From JAIRVZ01 sp031553415 (lineage in GTDB: Bacteria; Bacteroidota; Bacteroidia; Bacteroidales; Azobacteroidaceae), in contig JAVBLO010000007.1 of NCBI GenBank assembly GCA_031553415.1, forward strand, positions 62,001 to 126,000: a stretch of 64,000 nt of DNA, written 5' to 3'. Below the pieces are notes generated by a model, which was not told where the DNA came from, searched no databases, and saw only the letters and a program-made list of their open reading frames with translations. Each line of letters begins with the position of its first letter. The stretch's first letter is position 1. A program made the position numbers and the translations under genes. Positions 8,905 through 17,933 of this stretch are shown here, one piece after another.

Positions 8905-10257
8905 ATGCGTAGTAATTTGTTGGTGCTTTTTTCATGTTTCATGCTTCTGTTTTCTATTGGAGTTTATGGTACGAATTTTACCATTTCTTCAGATAATGGA
9001 GTTGCGAGATTGAAAAAAGATGGAGAGGATTTTTTTATTAAAGGTGTTGGAGGAACAAGTCGTATAGCTTTGGCGGCATCGTTGGGGGCAAATGCATTTC
9101 GTACGTGGGATGCGAATATAAAAACAACATCAGAGCAGTTAGAAGAGGCTCAAAAGGCCAATGTATATATGATGATGGGTATTTGGCTCTCTCATGATAA
9201 TAAAGATTATCTGGATAATAATTATAAGGAAGAACAACGGATTAGAATACAAACTTTAATTGAAGCTTTTAAAAATCACCCTAATCTGATGGTTTGGTGT
9301 CTTGGAAATGAAGTCAATCTTGAAGATGCAGATACTAAAGAGGCTTGGGAGTTTATTAATGAATTGGCATTAATGATTAAAAAGCAAGATCCGGATCATC
9401 CGGTTGCAACTGTTATTTCATATTCTGAAAATGCAGTTGATAATATTGTAAAATATGCACCGGATATCGATGTGATTGGATTTAATGCTTATGGAGCTAT
9501 CTATGGGATGAAAGAGTTGTTTGAAAATTCATTATATAAAGGTCCATATATTGTTACGGAATGGGGGCCTAATGGCCACTGGGAAAATGCTAATACCGAA
9601 TGGGGAGCTCCTTTTGAACCTTCGAGCGAAGAGAAAAGAGTTGAATATGAGAAACGGTATACTTCATTTATCTCAAATAATGACAGGTGTTTAGGGTCTT
9701 TTGTGTTCTTATGGGGACAAAAACAGGAACGTACGCCAACCTGGTATAGTTTGTTTGTTGAGAATAATGTTGAAGGATTGCCGCTCACAGGAGAATTGTG
9801 TCCTCCGGTAGAAACTATGGAGAAAGTCTGGACAGGCAAAGAACCTTCCGAGAAAGCTCCTGTTGTTCAGTCTGTTACAATTGAAGGGCTTTCAAGGCAA
9901 GGAATGTTGTTGTTGAAAGATAGAAAAATGACCAAAGCTTCTGTTGAAGTCATTGAACCTAATGGAGAGAGCCTGACGTATGTTTGGGAATTATTGAAGG
10001 AAGCTACCAAGCTAGGTATTGGCGGTTCTCATGAACCTCGTCCTGAAAGAATCGGAACTGTTTTGATTGGCAATACAAATGTGCAGGAAATTCAATTGCC
10101 TGAAGAGTCCGGAAATTACCGCTTATATGCTTATGTGTTGAATGATAAAGGACGTGTCGGAACTGCAAATATACCTTTCCGGATTAAAGATATTTTAGAA
10201 AAAAATGGGAATAGTGACAGAAAAATTTCCCTGATTGATGATTGTGTTGGTAAATGA
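8905..10257 (+). CDS. Secreted clan GH-A glycoside hydrolase, probable beta-1,3-glucanase (GH2-C/GH158-like TIM barrel)
   Basis: A 450-residue secreted enzyme. Signal peptide 1-22, then a (beta/alpha)8 catalytic domain of clan GH-A: EDFFIKGVGG (41-50), LGANAFRTWD (60-69), the acid/base motif WCLGNE with Glu136, and the nucleophile motif TEWGPNGHW with Glu219. A beta-sandwich of about 110 residues follows. The paralogue at 26880-28469 has the same core. Close matches are usually labelled GH2 TIM-barrel proteins; GH158, known to act on beta-1,3-glucan, is another possibility that I cannot resolve by eye. It is the first gene after the regulator, with the shared promoter motif directly upstream. 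I start at the ATG at 8905; a longer frame from TTG 8881 is unlikely. Confidence 0.75.
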   Translation: MRSNLLVLFSCFMLLFSIGVYGTNFTISSDNGVARLKKDGEDFFIKGVGGTSRIALAASLGANAFRTWDANIKTTSEQLEEAQKANVYMMMGIWLSHDNKDYLDNNYKEEQRIRIQTLIEAFKNHPNLMVWCLGNEVNLEDADTKEAWEFINELALMIKKQDPDHPVATVISYSENAVDNIVKYAPDIDVIGFNAYGAIYGMKELFENSLYKGPYIVTEWGPNGHWENANTEWGAPFEPSSEEKRVEYEKRYTSFISNNDRCLGSFVFLWGQKQERTPTWYSLFVENNVEGLPLTGELCPPVETMEKVWTGKEPSEKAPVVQSVTIEGLSRQGMLLLKDRKMTKASVEVIEPNGESLTYVWELLKEATKLGIGGSHEPRPERIGTVLIGNTNVQEIQLPEESGNYRLYAYVLNDKGRVGTANIPFRIKDILEKNGNSDRKISLIDDCVGK

Positions 10258-10356
10258 AATTATGTTATAAAACATGTTGTGTGTTTAATTACTTTATAGC
10301 CATAATTTTAACCATATTATTGTTGAGTTTTTATTGAATAGAAATTGGGTATTTAG

Positions 10357-10411
10357 TGAATTTTTGTGTGGTGATTTTTTAGTGTTAAGTGTTGTTTTTT
10401 TCATAAATTTG
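10357..10411 (+). promoter_or_regulatory. Glucan-regulon promoter B (shared motif plus -7 box)
   Basis: The motif TGAATTTTTGTGTGG starts at 10357; a TAAATTTG box lies at 10404-10411. The spacing from G10358 to T10404 is 46 bp, the same as in promoters A and C. No good TTTG -33 element is present, as expected for an activator-dependent promoter. A weaker half copy (TTGAGTTTTTATTGAA) begins at 10323. It serves the susC gene starting at 10462. Confidence 0.65.
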
Positions 10412-10461
10412 TCATATCTAAAAGTTATAATTTTTAATTAAATAAATGTAAATATATTAAT

Positions 10462-13400
10462 ATGAAAAACGCTTTTTTTCTCTTTTTGTTGACATTTTTT
10501 ACACACTTGTCTTTTGCTCAGGATTCCTGGCAGGTTTCGGGTATTGTAACTGATGCAGAAGATGGTTCTCCTTTAATGGGAGTTACTGTATCGGTACAAA
10601 GTACAAGTACTGGAACTATTACAGACTTGGATGGTAAATTTTCTCTCAATGTCCCCAAAGGCAAGTCTTTGATACTTTCATACCTAGGTTACAAAGAGCA
10701 AATAGTTTCTATTAAGGGAAACACTCCTCTTAACATTGTAATGCAAATTGATTCGCACATGCTTGACGAAGTTGTTGCGATTGGTTATGGAACAATGAAA
10801 AAAAGTGATTTGACGGGGGCAGTAGGATCAATTTCTGGTGATAAATTGCAGAAAATCCCGGCTTCTGGTCTTGATCAGGCTTTATCAGGAAAAGTAGCGG
10901 GTGTTACTGTGAATGCTAATAGTGGACAACCTGGTGAGGCTGCCGATGTGCGTGTGAGAGGAATCGGTACTATAAATAATTCATCTCCGATATATGTAGT
11001 GGATGGTGTGGTTACGGATAATATTTCTTTTTTGAATCCTAATGACATACAGCGGACTGATGTATTGAAAGATGCTTCCGCGACTGCTATCTATGGTTCT
11101 CGGGGAGCTAATGGTGTAATTATCGTTACTACTAAGCAAGGGCAAAGTGGTGCCGGAAAAATTTCTTTTGATGCCTATTGGGGTCTTCAAAATCGTTGGA
11201 ATAAATTGGATTTGATGAAACGGGATGAGATGGCTAATATGGAGGTACGTTTATCAACTGACGCAGGTGAAAAAATTGACTATTATAACTATGGTTTTGA
11301 CGGATGGTTGAAATTGTATAAGATAGGTTCATCTTATTATCCTGCTTATGATACTTATGATTATGCTAACACGGAAACTGATTGGCAGGATGAGGTCTTT
11401 CAAAAGAATGCCCTTATCCAAAATTATTATTTGTCATTTACAGGTGGTACGGAAAAAAGTAATTATGCAATCAGCGCAGGTTATTTTAATCAGGAAGGAA
11501 CTATTATCGGTTCTGACTATGAGCGCTTAACATTGCGTGCTAACAGTTCTAACCAGGTGCGCAAATGGTTGAAAATAGGTGAAAACCTCTCTTTTATTAC
11601 ATCTACCGGGCGTAAAGCAATGAATAATAGTTCTGCTGCGGGTGCGTCTATGCTTTCAGCCGCGCTCACGATGGCTCCATGGGATCCTGTATATTATCCC
11701 GAAGAGACTTACAATGTTTTGCTTGAAAATATTTCAGGTAAACCGGCCGCTTCTGCTAATAACTCACAGGGAGTTAATCCGGTTGTATTGAAAAATTATT
11801 TCCATCCGGAAGATAAATATGAACGTTGGGTGGGTAATCTATATTTGGAAATTTCGCCTGTTAAACAATTGGTGTTCCGTTCTTCGTTCAATTTGGATTC
11901 GCAATATAAACAAGGACTGTCTTTTACCGACAAATTTGATGTATCTGCAGCTGCAGAAGGAAAACGTCTGAAGAATTTTTTAAGCAGAGAGGTGGTACGT
12001 TGGAATACTTTTGGAGTTGACAATACTTTGACATATAGCAATGAATGGAATAAGAAGCATAATTTGTCTGTGATGATAGGGCAAACTGTTGAGGAATATA
12101 ATATGTATAGAATGAGTGGTTCAGGTGCTTCTATTCTTAATCCTATAGAATCAAACTGGTACTTGAATCAAACTACTGAGGAGAGGGATTATGCCAGTGA
12201 TGAAGTAAAACGTACCCGTATGTTTTCAGGTTTAGGACGTGTGTTTTATTCTTATGCAGACCGTTATATGGTTACGGTGAATTTCCGTGCTGATGGTTCA
12301 AGTAAATTTCCTCTCAATACATGGGGCTATTTTCCTTCCATGTCTTTGGCTTGGCGCATGAATCAGGAAAGTTTTTTGAAAAATGTTGAAGACCTTGACA
12401 ATCTTAAACTTCGTTTTGGATGGGGACGTATTGGTAATGAACGCAGTGTTGGTGAAGCTAATTTTGTTACAAAAATGTTTACAACAGGTCCCTCATTTAC
12501 AGGATATGTTTTTGGGCCTAATGATGGTTATTACCAAGCTGTGAATAAAAATGGTGCGGCTGTGTTGACTTTTGCCAATATGAATGGTAAATGGGAAACA
12601 ACCGAGCAGCTGGATTTGGGTGTTGATTTCGGATTTAAAAACGGTTTAATCAGCGGAACAATTGATTTGTTCCAGCGAGATACTAAAGATATGTTGTTGC
12701 CTGTAGAAACATCTGCTATCGTGGGTAATAGATATGCTCCGACAGCAAATGTGGGTGTTGTCCGTAACAAAGGGATTGAAATTACTTTAGCACATAATAA
12801 TAAGGTAAGCGGTGTTGAATATGGTGTTGAAGGAAATGTATCTTTTATTAGTAATGAATTAATTGCACTTAATGGAGGAGCGCCTATTTGGGGAGACCGT
12901 GTGAAATCTGATTTGGATATGGCGCTTTATACTTACTGGGGTTATGAATATTTGGGTGTGTATCAAACTGAAGAAGAAGCACGTACCTATTTATGGGGAT
13001 ATGATGAAGATAAACGTCCTTATCATGCAGGAGATGCTAAATATGAAGACCGGAATGGTGATGGAATAATTAATGCTTTGGATGATACTACATTGGGTAG
13101 TAATTTTCCTTGGCTTACAGGAGGCTTAAATTTACATGCTGCCTATAAAGGGTTTGATTTCCAAATGTTTTTCCAGGGAGTATATGGAAATAAAATTTAC
13201 AATGCATTGCGTATACGCACCGAAGGTAATGGCAAAGGTAGCCAAATGAGTACTACCATGCGTGATGTGTATATTGATTTTAGCCAAGACCATAAAAATG
13301 CATTAGTGAATGCAGGTATAAATTTAGATGATATTTTGAATTTGCATGGAACGATACCTAACCCTAACGGAGCTTTCAATACTCAAAATTCGAGTCGTTT

Positions 13401-13635
13401 TATCGAAGATGGATCTTATTTGCGATTGAAAAATATTGAGTTAGGATATACAATGCCTAAAAAACTAACTGAAAAGGTGGCAATTAATCGTGCAAGATTT
13501 TATGTGTCGTTCAGTAACTTGTTGACTTTTACCAAATACACCGGTTATGACCCGGAAGTGGGTAACAACGGTGTGGACTATGGTAACTATCCACAGTCGC
13601 GTACGGCCATGTTTGGTGTGAATTTGGATTTTTAA
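10462..13635 (+). CDS. SusC-like TonB-dependent outer-membrane transporter (beta-glucan locus)
   Basis: A 1057-residue SusC-type porin that would import glucan oligosaccharides, gated by its SusD partner. Order: signal peptide (1-19), carboxypeptidase-regulatory-like domain (25-100; VSGIVTDAEDGSPLMGVTVS), TonB box region (DEVVAIGYGTMKKSDLTG, about 103-120), plug domain (120-235; GVTVNANSGQPGEAADVRVR, ATAIYGSRGANGVIIVTTK), then a 22-strand barrel ending with an aromatic residue (FGVNLDF). Full length for the family, no frameshift. SusD follows after 40 bp. It has its own copy of the regulon promoter. Confidence 0.95.
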   Translation: MKNAFFLFLLTFFTHLSFAQDSWQVSGIVTDAEDGSPLMGVTVSVQSTSTGTITDLDGKFSLNVPKGKSLILSYLGYKEQIVSIKGNTPLNIVMQIDSHMLDEVVAIGYGTMKKSDLTGAVGSISGDKLQKIPASGLDQALSGKVAGVTVNANSGQPGEAADVRVRGIGTINNSSPIYVVDGVVTDNISFLNPNDIQRTDVLKDASATAIYGSRGANGVIIVTTKQGQSGAGKISFDAYWGLQNRWNKLDLMKRDEMANMEVRLSTDAGEKIDYYNYGFDGWLKLYKIGSSYYPAYDTYDYANTETDWQDEVFQKNALIQNYYLSFTGGTEKSNYAISAGYFNQEGTIIGSDYERLTLRANSSNQVRKWLKIGENLSFITSTGRKAMNNSSAAGASMLSAALTMAPWDPVYYPEETYNVLLENISGKPAASANNSQGVNPVVLKNYFHPEDKYERWVGNLYLEISPVKQLVFRSSFNLDSQYKQGLSFTDKFDVSAAAEGKRLKNFLSREVVRWNTFGVDNTLTYSNEWNKKHNLSVMIGQTVEEYNMYRMSGSGASILNPIESNWYLNQTTEERDYASDEVKRTRMFSGLGRVFYSYADRYMVTVNFRADGSSKFPLNTWGYFPSMSLAWRMNQESFLKNVEDLDNLKLRFGWGRIGNERSVGEANFVTKMFTTGPSFTGYVFGPNDGYYQAVNKNGAAVLTFANMNGKWETTEQLDLGVDFGFKNGLISGTIDLFQRDTKDMLLPVETSAIVGNRYAPTANVGVVRNKGIEITLAHNNKVSGVEYGVEGNVSFISNELIALNGGAPIWGDRVKSDLDMALYTYWGYEYLGVYQTEEEARTYLWGYDEDKRPYHAGDAKYEDRNGDGIINALDDTTLGSNFPWLTGGLNLHAAYKGFDFQMFFQGVYGNKIYNALRIRTEGNGKGSQMSTTMRDVYIDFSQDHKNALVNAGINLDDILNLHGTIPNPNGAFNTQNSSRFIEDGSYLRLKNIELGYTMPKKLTEKVAINRARFYVSFSNLLTFTKYTGYDPEVGNNGVDYGNYPQSRTAMFGVNLDF

Positions 13636-13675
13636 GAGTGAAAAACCGGAAATTAAAAGTTATAAATACAATTTT

Positions 13676-15355
13676 ATGAAATACAATATAAAATATTTTA
13701 CAAGTCTTTTAATCATGTTTATCGTGGTTTCGACATTTGTTTCTTGTGAAGATTGGTTGCAGGAAAAACAACCTGCCCAATCGGATTTGAATGAATATTT
13801 CCTGACCGGAGGAGGGCAAGCTTGTATCAATAACATTACAGGAGATTATTCTCCTTTACAATGGGAATATAATAAGACATATTATCCGGAATGGTTTATT
13901 GGCGATGTGTGTTCCGACGATGCCTTGAAAGGTGGAGGTTCCCGGGAGGATATGTCATCTGTATTGCAGATGGAAAATTTCATGACTATTCCAGACAATG
14001 ATATGTTACTTGATTTTTATCGTACACAATATATTGGTATTTCCCGTTGCAATATTTCGTTGAAGTATATTCCGACAGTTGATTCCGACACTACCTTCAC
14101 TGAAAACCTAAAACAACGTTTGCTGGGAGAAGCGCATTTTTTGAGAGCTCTCTATTATTTCAAGTTGGTACGTGTATTTGGAGGCACTCCTTTAGTAACC
14201 GAACCTATAACAGATGAGGCCCGCTGGCGTCAACCCCGTGCTTCTATGAGTGATATTTATACCCAAATTATTCAGGATTTAAAAGTTGCCAATGCACTGC
14301 TTTGGAAGAAAGAAGATTATCCTTCTTCAGACATGGGGCATGCTACCAAAGGAGCAGCTCAAGCCATGTTGCTGAAAGTGAACCTTTACCGCGCCGGATG
14401 GACAGAAGCCGGATTTATGGAGGGAAATGCTAACGACTATTATCAGCAGGCAAAACTTTATGGGGATTCTTTAATTAATCATCAGGATGTAACTGGTGTG
14501 TACTCGCTATGCCCAAAGTATTGGGATAATTTTACCATTGCCGGTGAAAACGGGCCTGAATCAATATTTGAAGTACAATACAGTGAGGATTCTCAAGGCG
14601 ACTATGGCGAAGGTAATGGCTTTACCCGGGGTACTTTCACAATAATTATGACTCGCTCAATTTCTGAGAATATATCGAAGAGTCCGATAGGATGGGGTTT
14701 TAATAAACCTACTCAAAATCTTTTCAATGAATATGAAGTGACAAGTGGAATGTCCGATCCACGGCGTGATCTTACCGTTTGGAATCCCGACCCAAGTTTG
14801 ATGATTAATCCTGCTAAAGAAATTTATATGGGTAATCCTTATCTGAGCAGAAAATATGCTATGTATAGTGATGGTACTAATGGTGGCTTATATGAATTGA
14901 CACATCCTACCCGTGGGCCTATCAATACCAAAGTAATTCGTTTTGCAGATGTACTGCTTTTATATGCTGAAGCATGTGTTGCAACCGGCGATTTGGTGAA
15001 TGCCAAAACTGCTCTGAATTTGGTGCGTGACAGAGCAAGAGGTGATAATGCCGGCATTTTACCCGATTTTCCTTATGGATCGTATTCCGACAACGCAACT
15101 GACCTGAAATCAGCCATTCGCCATGAAAGACGTGTGGAATTGGCAATGGAATGCCATAGATGGTTCGACCTTTGTCGTTGGGGTATTGTGGGTGATGTTA
15201 TGGAAGCATACCGTACTACTCCGGGCGTTGAGAATGCTGAAGCTCAAGCTGATATGATGCCGTTTGAAAAAGGTAAGCACGAATTGTTTCCTATTCCTCG
15301 TGAAGAGATGAATCTGAGTGGATATACTCAGAGTGATCAAAATCCCGGATATTAA
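13676..15355 (+). CDS. SusD/RagB-family glucan-binding lipoprotein
   Basis: A 559-residue surface lipoprotein forming the lid of the preceding SusC. The signal ends FVSCEDWLQE with lipid Cys24 followed by acidic residues, a surface-export type sequence. SusD features: tetratricopeptide-like N-terminal half (LLGEAHFLRALYYFKLVRVF), a variable binding loop region, and the C-terminal motifs RFADVLLLYAEA, IRHERRVELAMECHRWFDLC and LFPIPREEMNLSG. The pair susC-susD identifies the region as a polysaccharide utilisation locus; the ligand is inferred from the neighbouring beta-1,3-glucanases. Confidence 0.95.
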   Translation: MKYNIKYFTSLLIMFIVVSTFVSCEDWLQEKQPAQSDLNEYFLTGGGQACINNITGDYSPLQWEYNKTYYPEWFIGDVCSDDALKGGGSREDMSSVLQMENFMTIPDNDMLLDFYRTQYIGISRCNISLKYIPTVDSDTTFTENLKQRLLGEAHFLRALYYFKLVRVFGGTPLVTEPITDEARWRQPRASMSDIYTQIIQDLKVANALLWKKEDYPSSDMGHATKGAAQAMLLKVNLYRAGWTEAGFMEGNANDYYQQAKLYGDSLINHQDVTGVYSLCPKYWDNFTIAGENGPESIFEVQYSEDSQGDYGEGNGFTRGTFTIIMTRSISENISKSPIGWGFNKPTQNLFNEYEVTSGMSDPRRDLTVWNPDPSLMINPAKEIYMGNPYLSRKYAMYSDGTNGGLYELTHPTRGPINTKVIRFADVLLLYAEACVATGDLVNAKTALNLVRDRARGDNAGILPDFPYGSYSDNATDLKSAIRHERRVELAMECHRWFDLCRWGIVGDVMEAYRTTPGVENAEAQADMMPFEKGKHELFPIPREEMNLSGYTQSDQNPGY

Positions 15356-15403
15356 TTGTAAAATAATTGAGTATAAATGAGTATTAATTTAAAACAAACA
15401 AAC

Positions 15404-16441
15404 ATGAAAAGTACAAATTTTTTTAGATTGATGGTGGTAGCTTTGGCAACCGTGTTTTTCGTTTCTTGTGGTGACGATGATAAGACTGATCCAGATCCTA
15501 ATCCAAGTGGTGGGGTAACTATAACTTTGGACAAAACTACAGCTGAGGTGACTGTGAACGGTTCTGTAAAATTGACAGCTACTGTAACACCTGCGGGTAG
15601 TGCGGTTACGTGGTCTTCTGAAGATTCCAATATTGCTTCTGTTATAAACGGAACAGTTGTTGGTAAAGCAAAAGGCACTACCAATATAGTTGCAACTAGT
15701 GGTGATGCCCAGGCTAAATGTGCAGTAACTGTAGTTGAAGGAACAGGACCCGGCGGTGCGGTTGATTTCTCAAAAATTGCTTGTCTGCAAGGAAGTAACT
15801 ATTACACAATTGTGTTGAGCGAAGGAGCAAGAACTTATCTTGGTAATAAGATTATTCAAGATTTAGGTCCTGATGGTAATGGAGGAAAAGATGCTGCTGG
15901 AAAACTTACAAATGGAAGAAATCTTTGGTATTGGGATGGCACTATTGATACAGGAACTCCTGGACCATTAAATTCTTTTGGAGAAATGGATGGTTATATT
16001 TGCTTGAAACGTACAGCTGCTGCTGATTGGGCAGGTGCCGGTTTTGCCATTGCACCACCATCAGATTTTCCGGCTGTTCAACCACTTGATTTAACAGATA
16101 TCTATGCTCATCCTGAACAATATTATTTCCATGTAGCTTTGAAAACTACTGATCCATCTTTCTCTGTAACATTAACATTAGGCGATGGTGTACAAAATGG
16201 TAAACATGAAGTTAAATTTACATTTGGTGATGTCCAGGGCGACAACAAACAAACTCCACGTGCAGCTATTACTAAGGATGGTATGTGGCATGAATTTGAA
16301 ATTCCTTGTACAGAGTTCATTGTAGGTGATGCTATGATGTATCAAAAACCATTCTACGATACTAATATTCTGGTTATGCTATTATTCCCTTCATCAGGTG
16401 TGACTTTGCACTTGGATGCAGCATTCTTCTATAAAAAATAA
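15404..16441 (+). CDS. Surface glycan-binding lipoprotein with bacterial Ig-like (Big_2) domain
   Basis: A 345-residue lipoprotein with the position typical of a surface glycan-binding protein, right after susD. Signal and lipid Cys22 (FVSCGDDDKTDP, an acidic surface-export stretch). Residues about 35-110 form a Big_2 Ig-like domain (KLTATVTPAGSAVTWSSEDS, IASVINGTVVGKAKGTTNIV). Residues 120-345 form an aromatic-rich beta-sandwich without recognised family (e.g. NLWYWDGTIDTG, HPEQYYFHVALKTTD, VTLHLDAAFFYKK). I start at ATG 15404, where the signal begins, not at the upstream in-frame ATG at 15377. A hairpin follows at 16461. Binding to beta-1,3-glucan is inferred from context. Confidence 0.8.
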   Translation: MKSTNFFRLMVVALATVFFVSCGDDDKTDPDPNPSGGVTITLDKTTAEVTVNGSVKLTATVTPAGSAVTWSSEDSNIASVINGTVVGKAKGTTNIVATSGDAQAKCAVTVVEGTGPGGAVDFSKIACLQGSNYYTIVLSEGARTYLGNKIIQDLGPDGNGGKDAAGKLTNGRNLWYWDGTIDTGTPGPLNSFGEMDGYICLKRTAAADWAGAGFAIAPPSDFPAVQPLDLTDIYAHPEQYYFHVALKTTDPSFSVTLTLGDGVQNGKHEVKFTFGDVQGDNKQTPRAAITKDGMWHEFEIPCTEFIVGDAMMYQKPFYDTNILVMLLFPSSGVTLHLDAAFFYKK

Positions 16442-16460
16442 GTAAATAATTTTTCCGGTT

Positions 16461-16492
16461 CATGCCTCTTCTTTGATTTGAGAGGAGGCATG
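16461..16492 (+). terminator. Hairpin after the binding-protein gene
   Basis: CATGCCTC is matched by GAGGCATG with a loop of about 14 bases and one bulge; an A/T-rich segment lies before it, but no long T-run follows. It could be an attenuator separating susC-susD-binding protein from the downstream hydrolases. Confidence 0.5.
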
Positions 16493-16535
16493 TTCGGGAA
16501 AACTCAGTATGTCTGACTGATAATAAGATATTGAT

Positions 16536-17873
16536 ATGAAATTTATGAAAAATATAAAATTATCTCTCTTTTTGAGTGTCGCAGCCCTCATGTTTGTTAC
16601 ATGTAATGATTCAGGTAGTGATGAACCCGATTTGAGCAACTTAAAACCTCGTTATCCTGTGCAACAGGCACGTAGCGTAAAACGCGGGGTGTCGTTTAGC
16701 TTTACAAATACAAATGATGTGCTGCTGCTTTCAGAAGGTTGTTGTTGGGCATACAACTGGGGTACATCACAATCCAGCACTGTGGGCGATTTGTTCGACC
16801 AGTTGGAAATGGATTATTGTCCGATGACCTGGAATGGTGTGAATGCCCCTGCCATTCGTGCTTACGTGCAAGCACACCCTAATACAAAATATCTGCTTGG
16901 ATTTAATGAACCGAACCTTACCGATCAGGCAAATATGACTCCAGCTCAAGCTGCTGCAAAGTGGCAGGAAGTCGTGGATTTGGCAAAAGAATTGGATTTG
17001 AAACTCCTGTCTCCTGCTATGAACTATGGTACTTTAGCAGGATATTATGATCCGATCAAATGGTTGGATGAATTTTTTAACCTTGTGAACATTAATGATA
17101 TATATGGAATAGCTATACATTGCTATATGCCTAATGCTTCAAGTGTAAAAGGATATATAGATATGTTTAAGAAATACGGAAAACCTATCTGGATGACAGA
17201 ATTCTGTGCTTGGGATGGGTTGAATAATGCTAATTTTTCTGAGCAAGGTCAAATATCTTATATGATTGATATTGTGAATTATATGGAATCGGACCCGATG
17301 GTGGAACGTTACGCATGGTTTATCCCTCGTGGAAATTATCCGACTGAAAAATATGTATATCAGTATTTACTTTCTAAAACCAATCCACCGTATCTGCTCG
17401 ACCTTGGAGTGTTATATAATGCGGTTTCTTCGCAAGACAAAAACGTATGGTATGTTGAAAATCAAACAATAGAAGCGGAAAAATACAGCAATATCAATTG
17501 TTCGGAAAGTGTGGGACAATCGGGCTTGAAGGCTACTCCGACACTTCGCTTCACTACCGACCCACAAGGTGGCGATCTTGACCTTAACAACATGAAGCCG
17601 GAAATGTGGGTGGAGTATCAAATTGATGTGCCTGCGACCGGAACTTATCAATTCCAACTTCGCTATTCAACTGTTATTGCAAGTAAAATGGATTTATTAA
17701 TTAATGGAACAAAAATTAATTCGCTCGAATTGAATCGTTCAACGAATCCGGAAACTACATGGGTAACATTGGAACAAGGCATAAAGCTTAGTAAGGGAAA
17801 ACAAACTTTACGATTGAATATGACTGAAGGTTCTTTAGCAATGAACTGGTTGACGTTTTCCATACCACAATAA
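16536..17873 (+). CDS. GH128 endo-beta-1,3-glucanase lipoprotein with C-terminal CBM
   Basis: A 445-residue lipoprotein (lipid Cys23, VTCNDSGSDE). Residues 48-295 match the Glyco_hydro_cc/GH128 fold: RGVSFSFTNTNDVLLLSE, WAYNWGTSQSS, GFNEPNLTD with acid/base Glu125, LLSPAMNYG, IAIHCYMPN, and IWMTEFCAWDG with nucleophile Glu222. GH128 enzymes cut beta-1,3-glucans internally. Residues about 310-445 form a beta-sandwich resembling CBM6/35 (IEAEKYSNINCSESVG, MDLLINGTKINSLELN, LRLNMTEGSLAMNWLTF). ATG 16545 is an alternative start. It lies 60 bp before the GH3 gene, giving an endo plus exo pair on the surface. Confidence 0.88.
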   Translation: MKFMKNIKLSLFLSVAALMFVTCNDSGSDEPDLSNLKPRYPVQQARSVKRGVSFSFTNTNDVLLLSEGCCWAYNWGTSQSSTVGDLFDQLEMDYCPMTWNGVNAPAIRAYVQAHPNTKYLLGFNEPNLTDQANMTPAQAAAKWQEVVDLAKELDLKLLSPAMNYGTLAGYYDPIKWLDEFFNLVNINDIYGIAIHCYMPNASSVKGYIDMFKKYGKPIWMTEFCAWDGLNNANFSEQGQISYMIDIVNYMESDPMVERYAWFIPRGNYPTEKYVYQYLLSKTNPPYLLDLGVLYNAVSSQDKNVWYVENQTIEAEKYSNINCSESVGQSGLKATPTLRFTTDPQGGDLDLNNMKPEMWVEYQIDVPATGTYQFQLRYSTVIASKMDLLINGTKINSLELNRSTNPETTWVTLEQGIKLSKGKQTLRLNMTEGSLAMNWLTFSIPQ

Positions 17874-17933
17874 TGCTTGTGTGAGTTAAAAGTTGAAAAT
17901 TAATAATTGGTACTTAATAAAAAACATCAATCC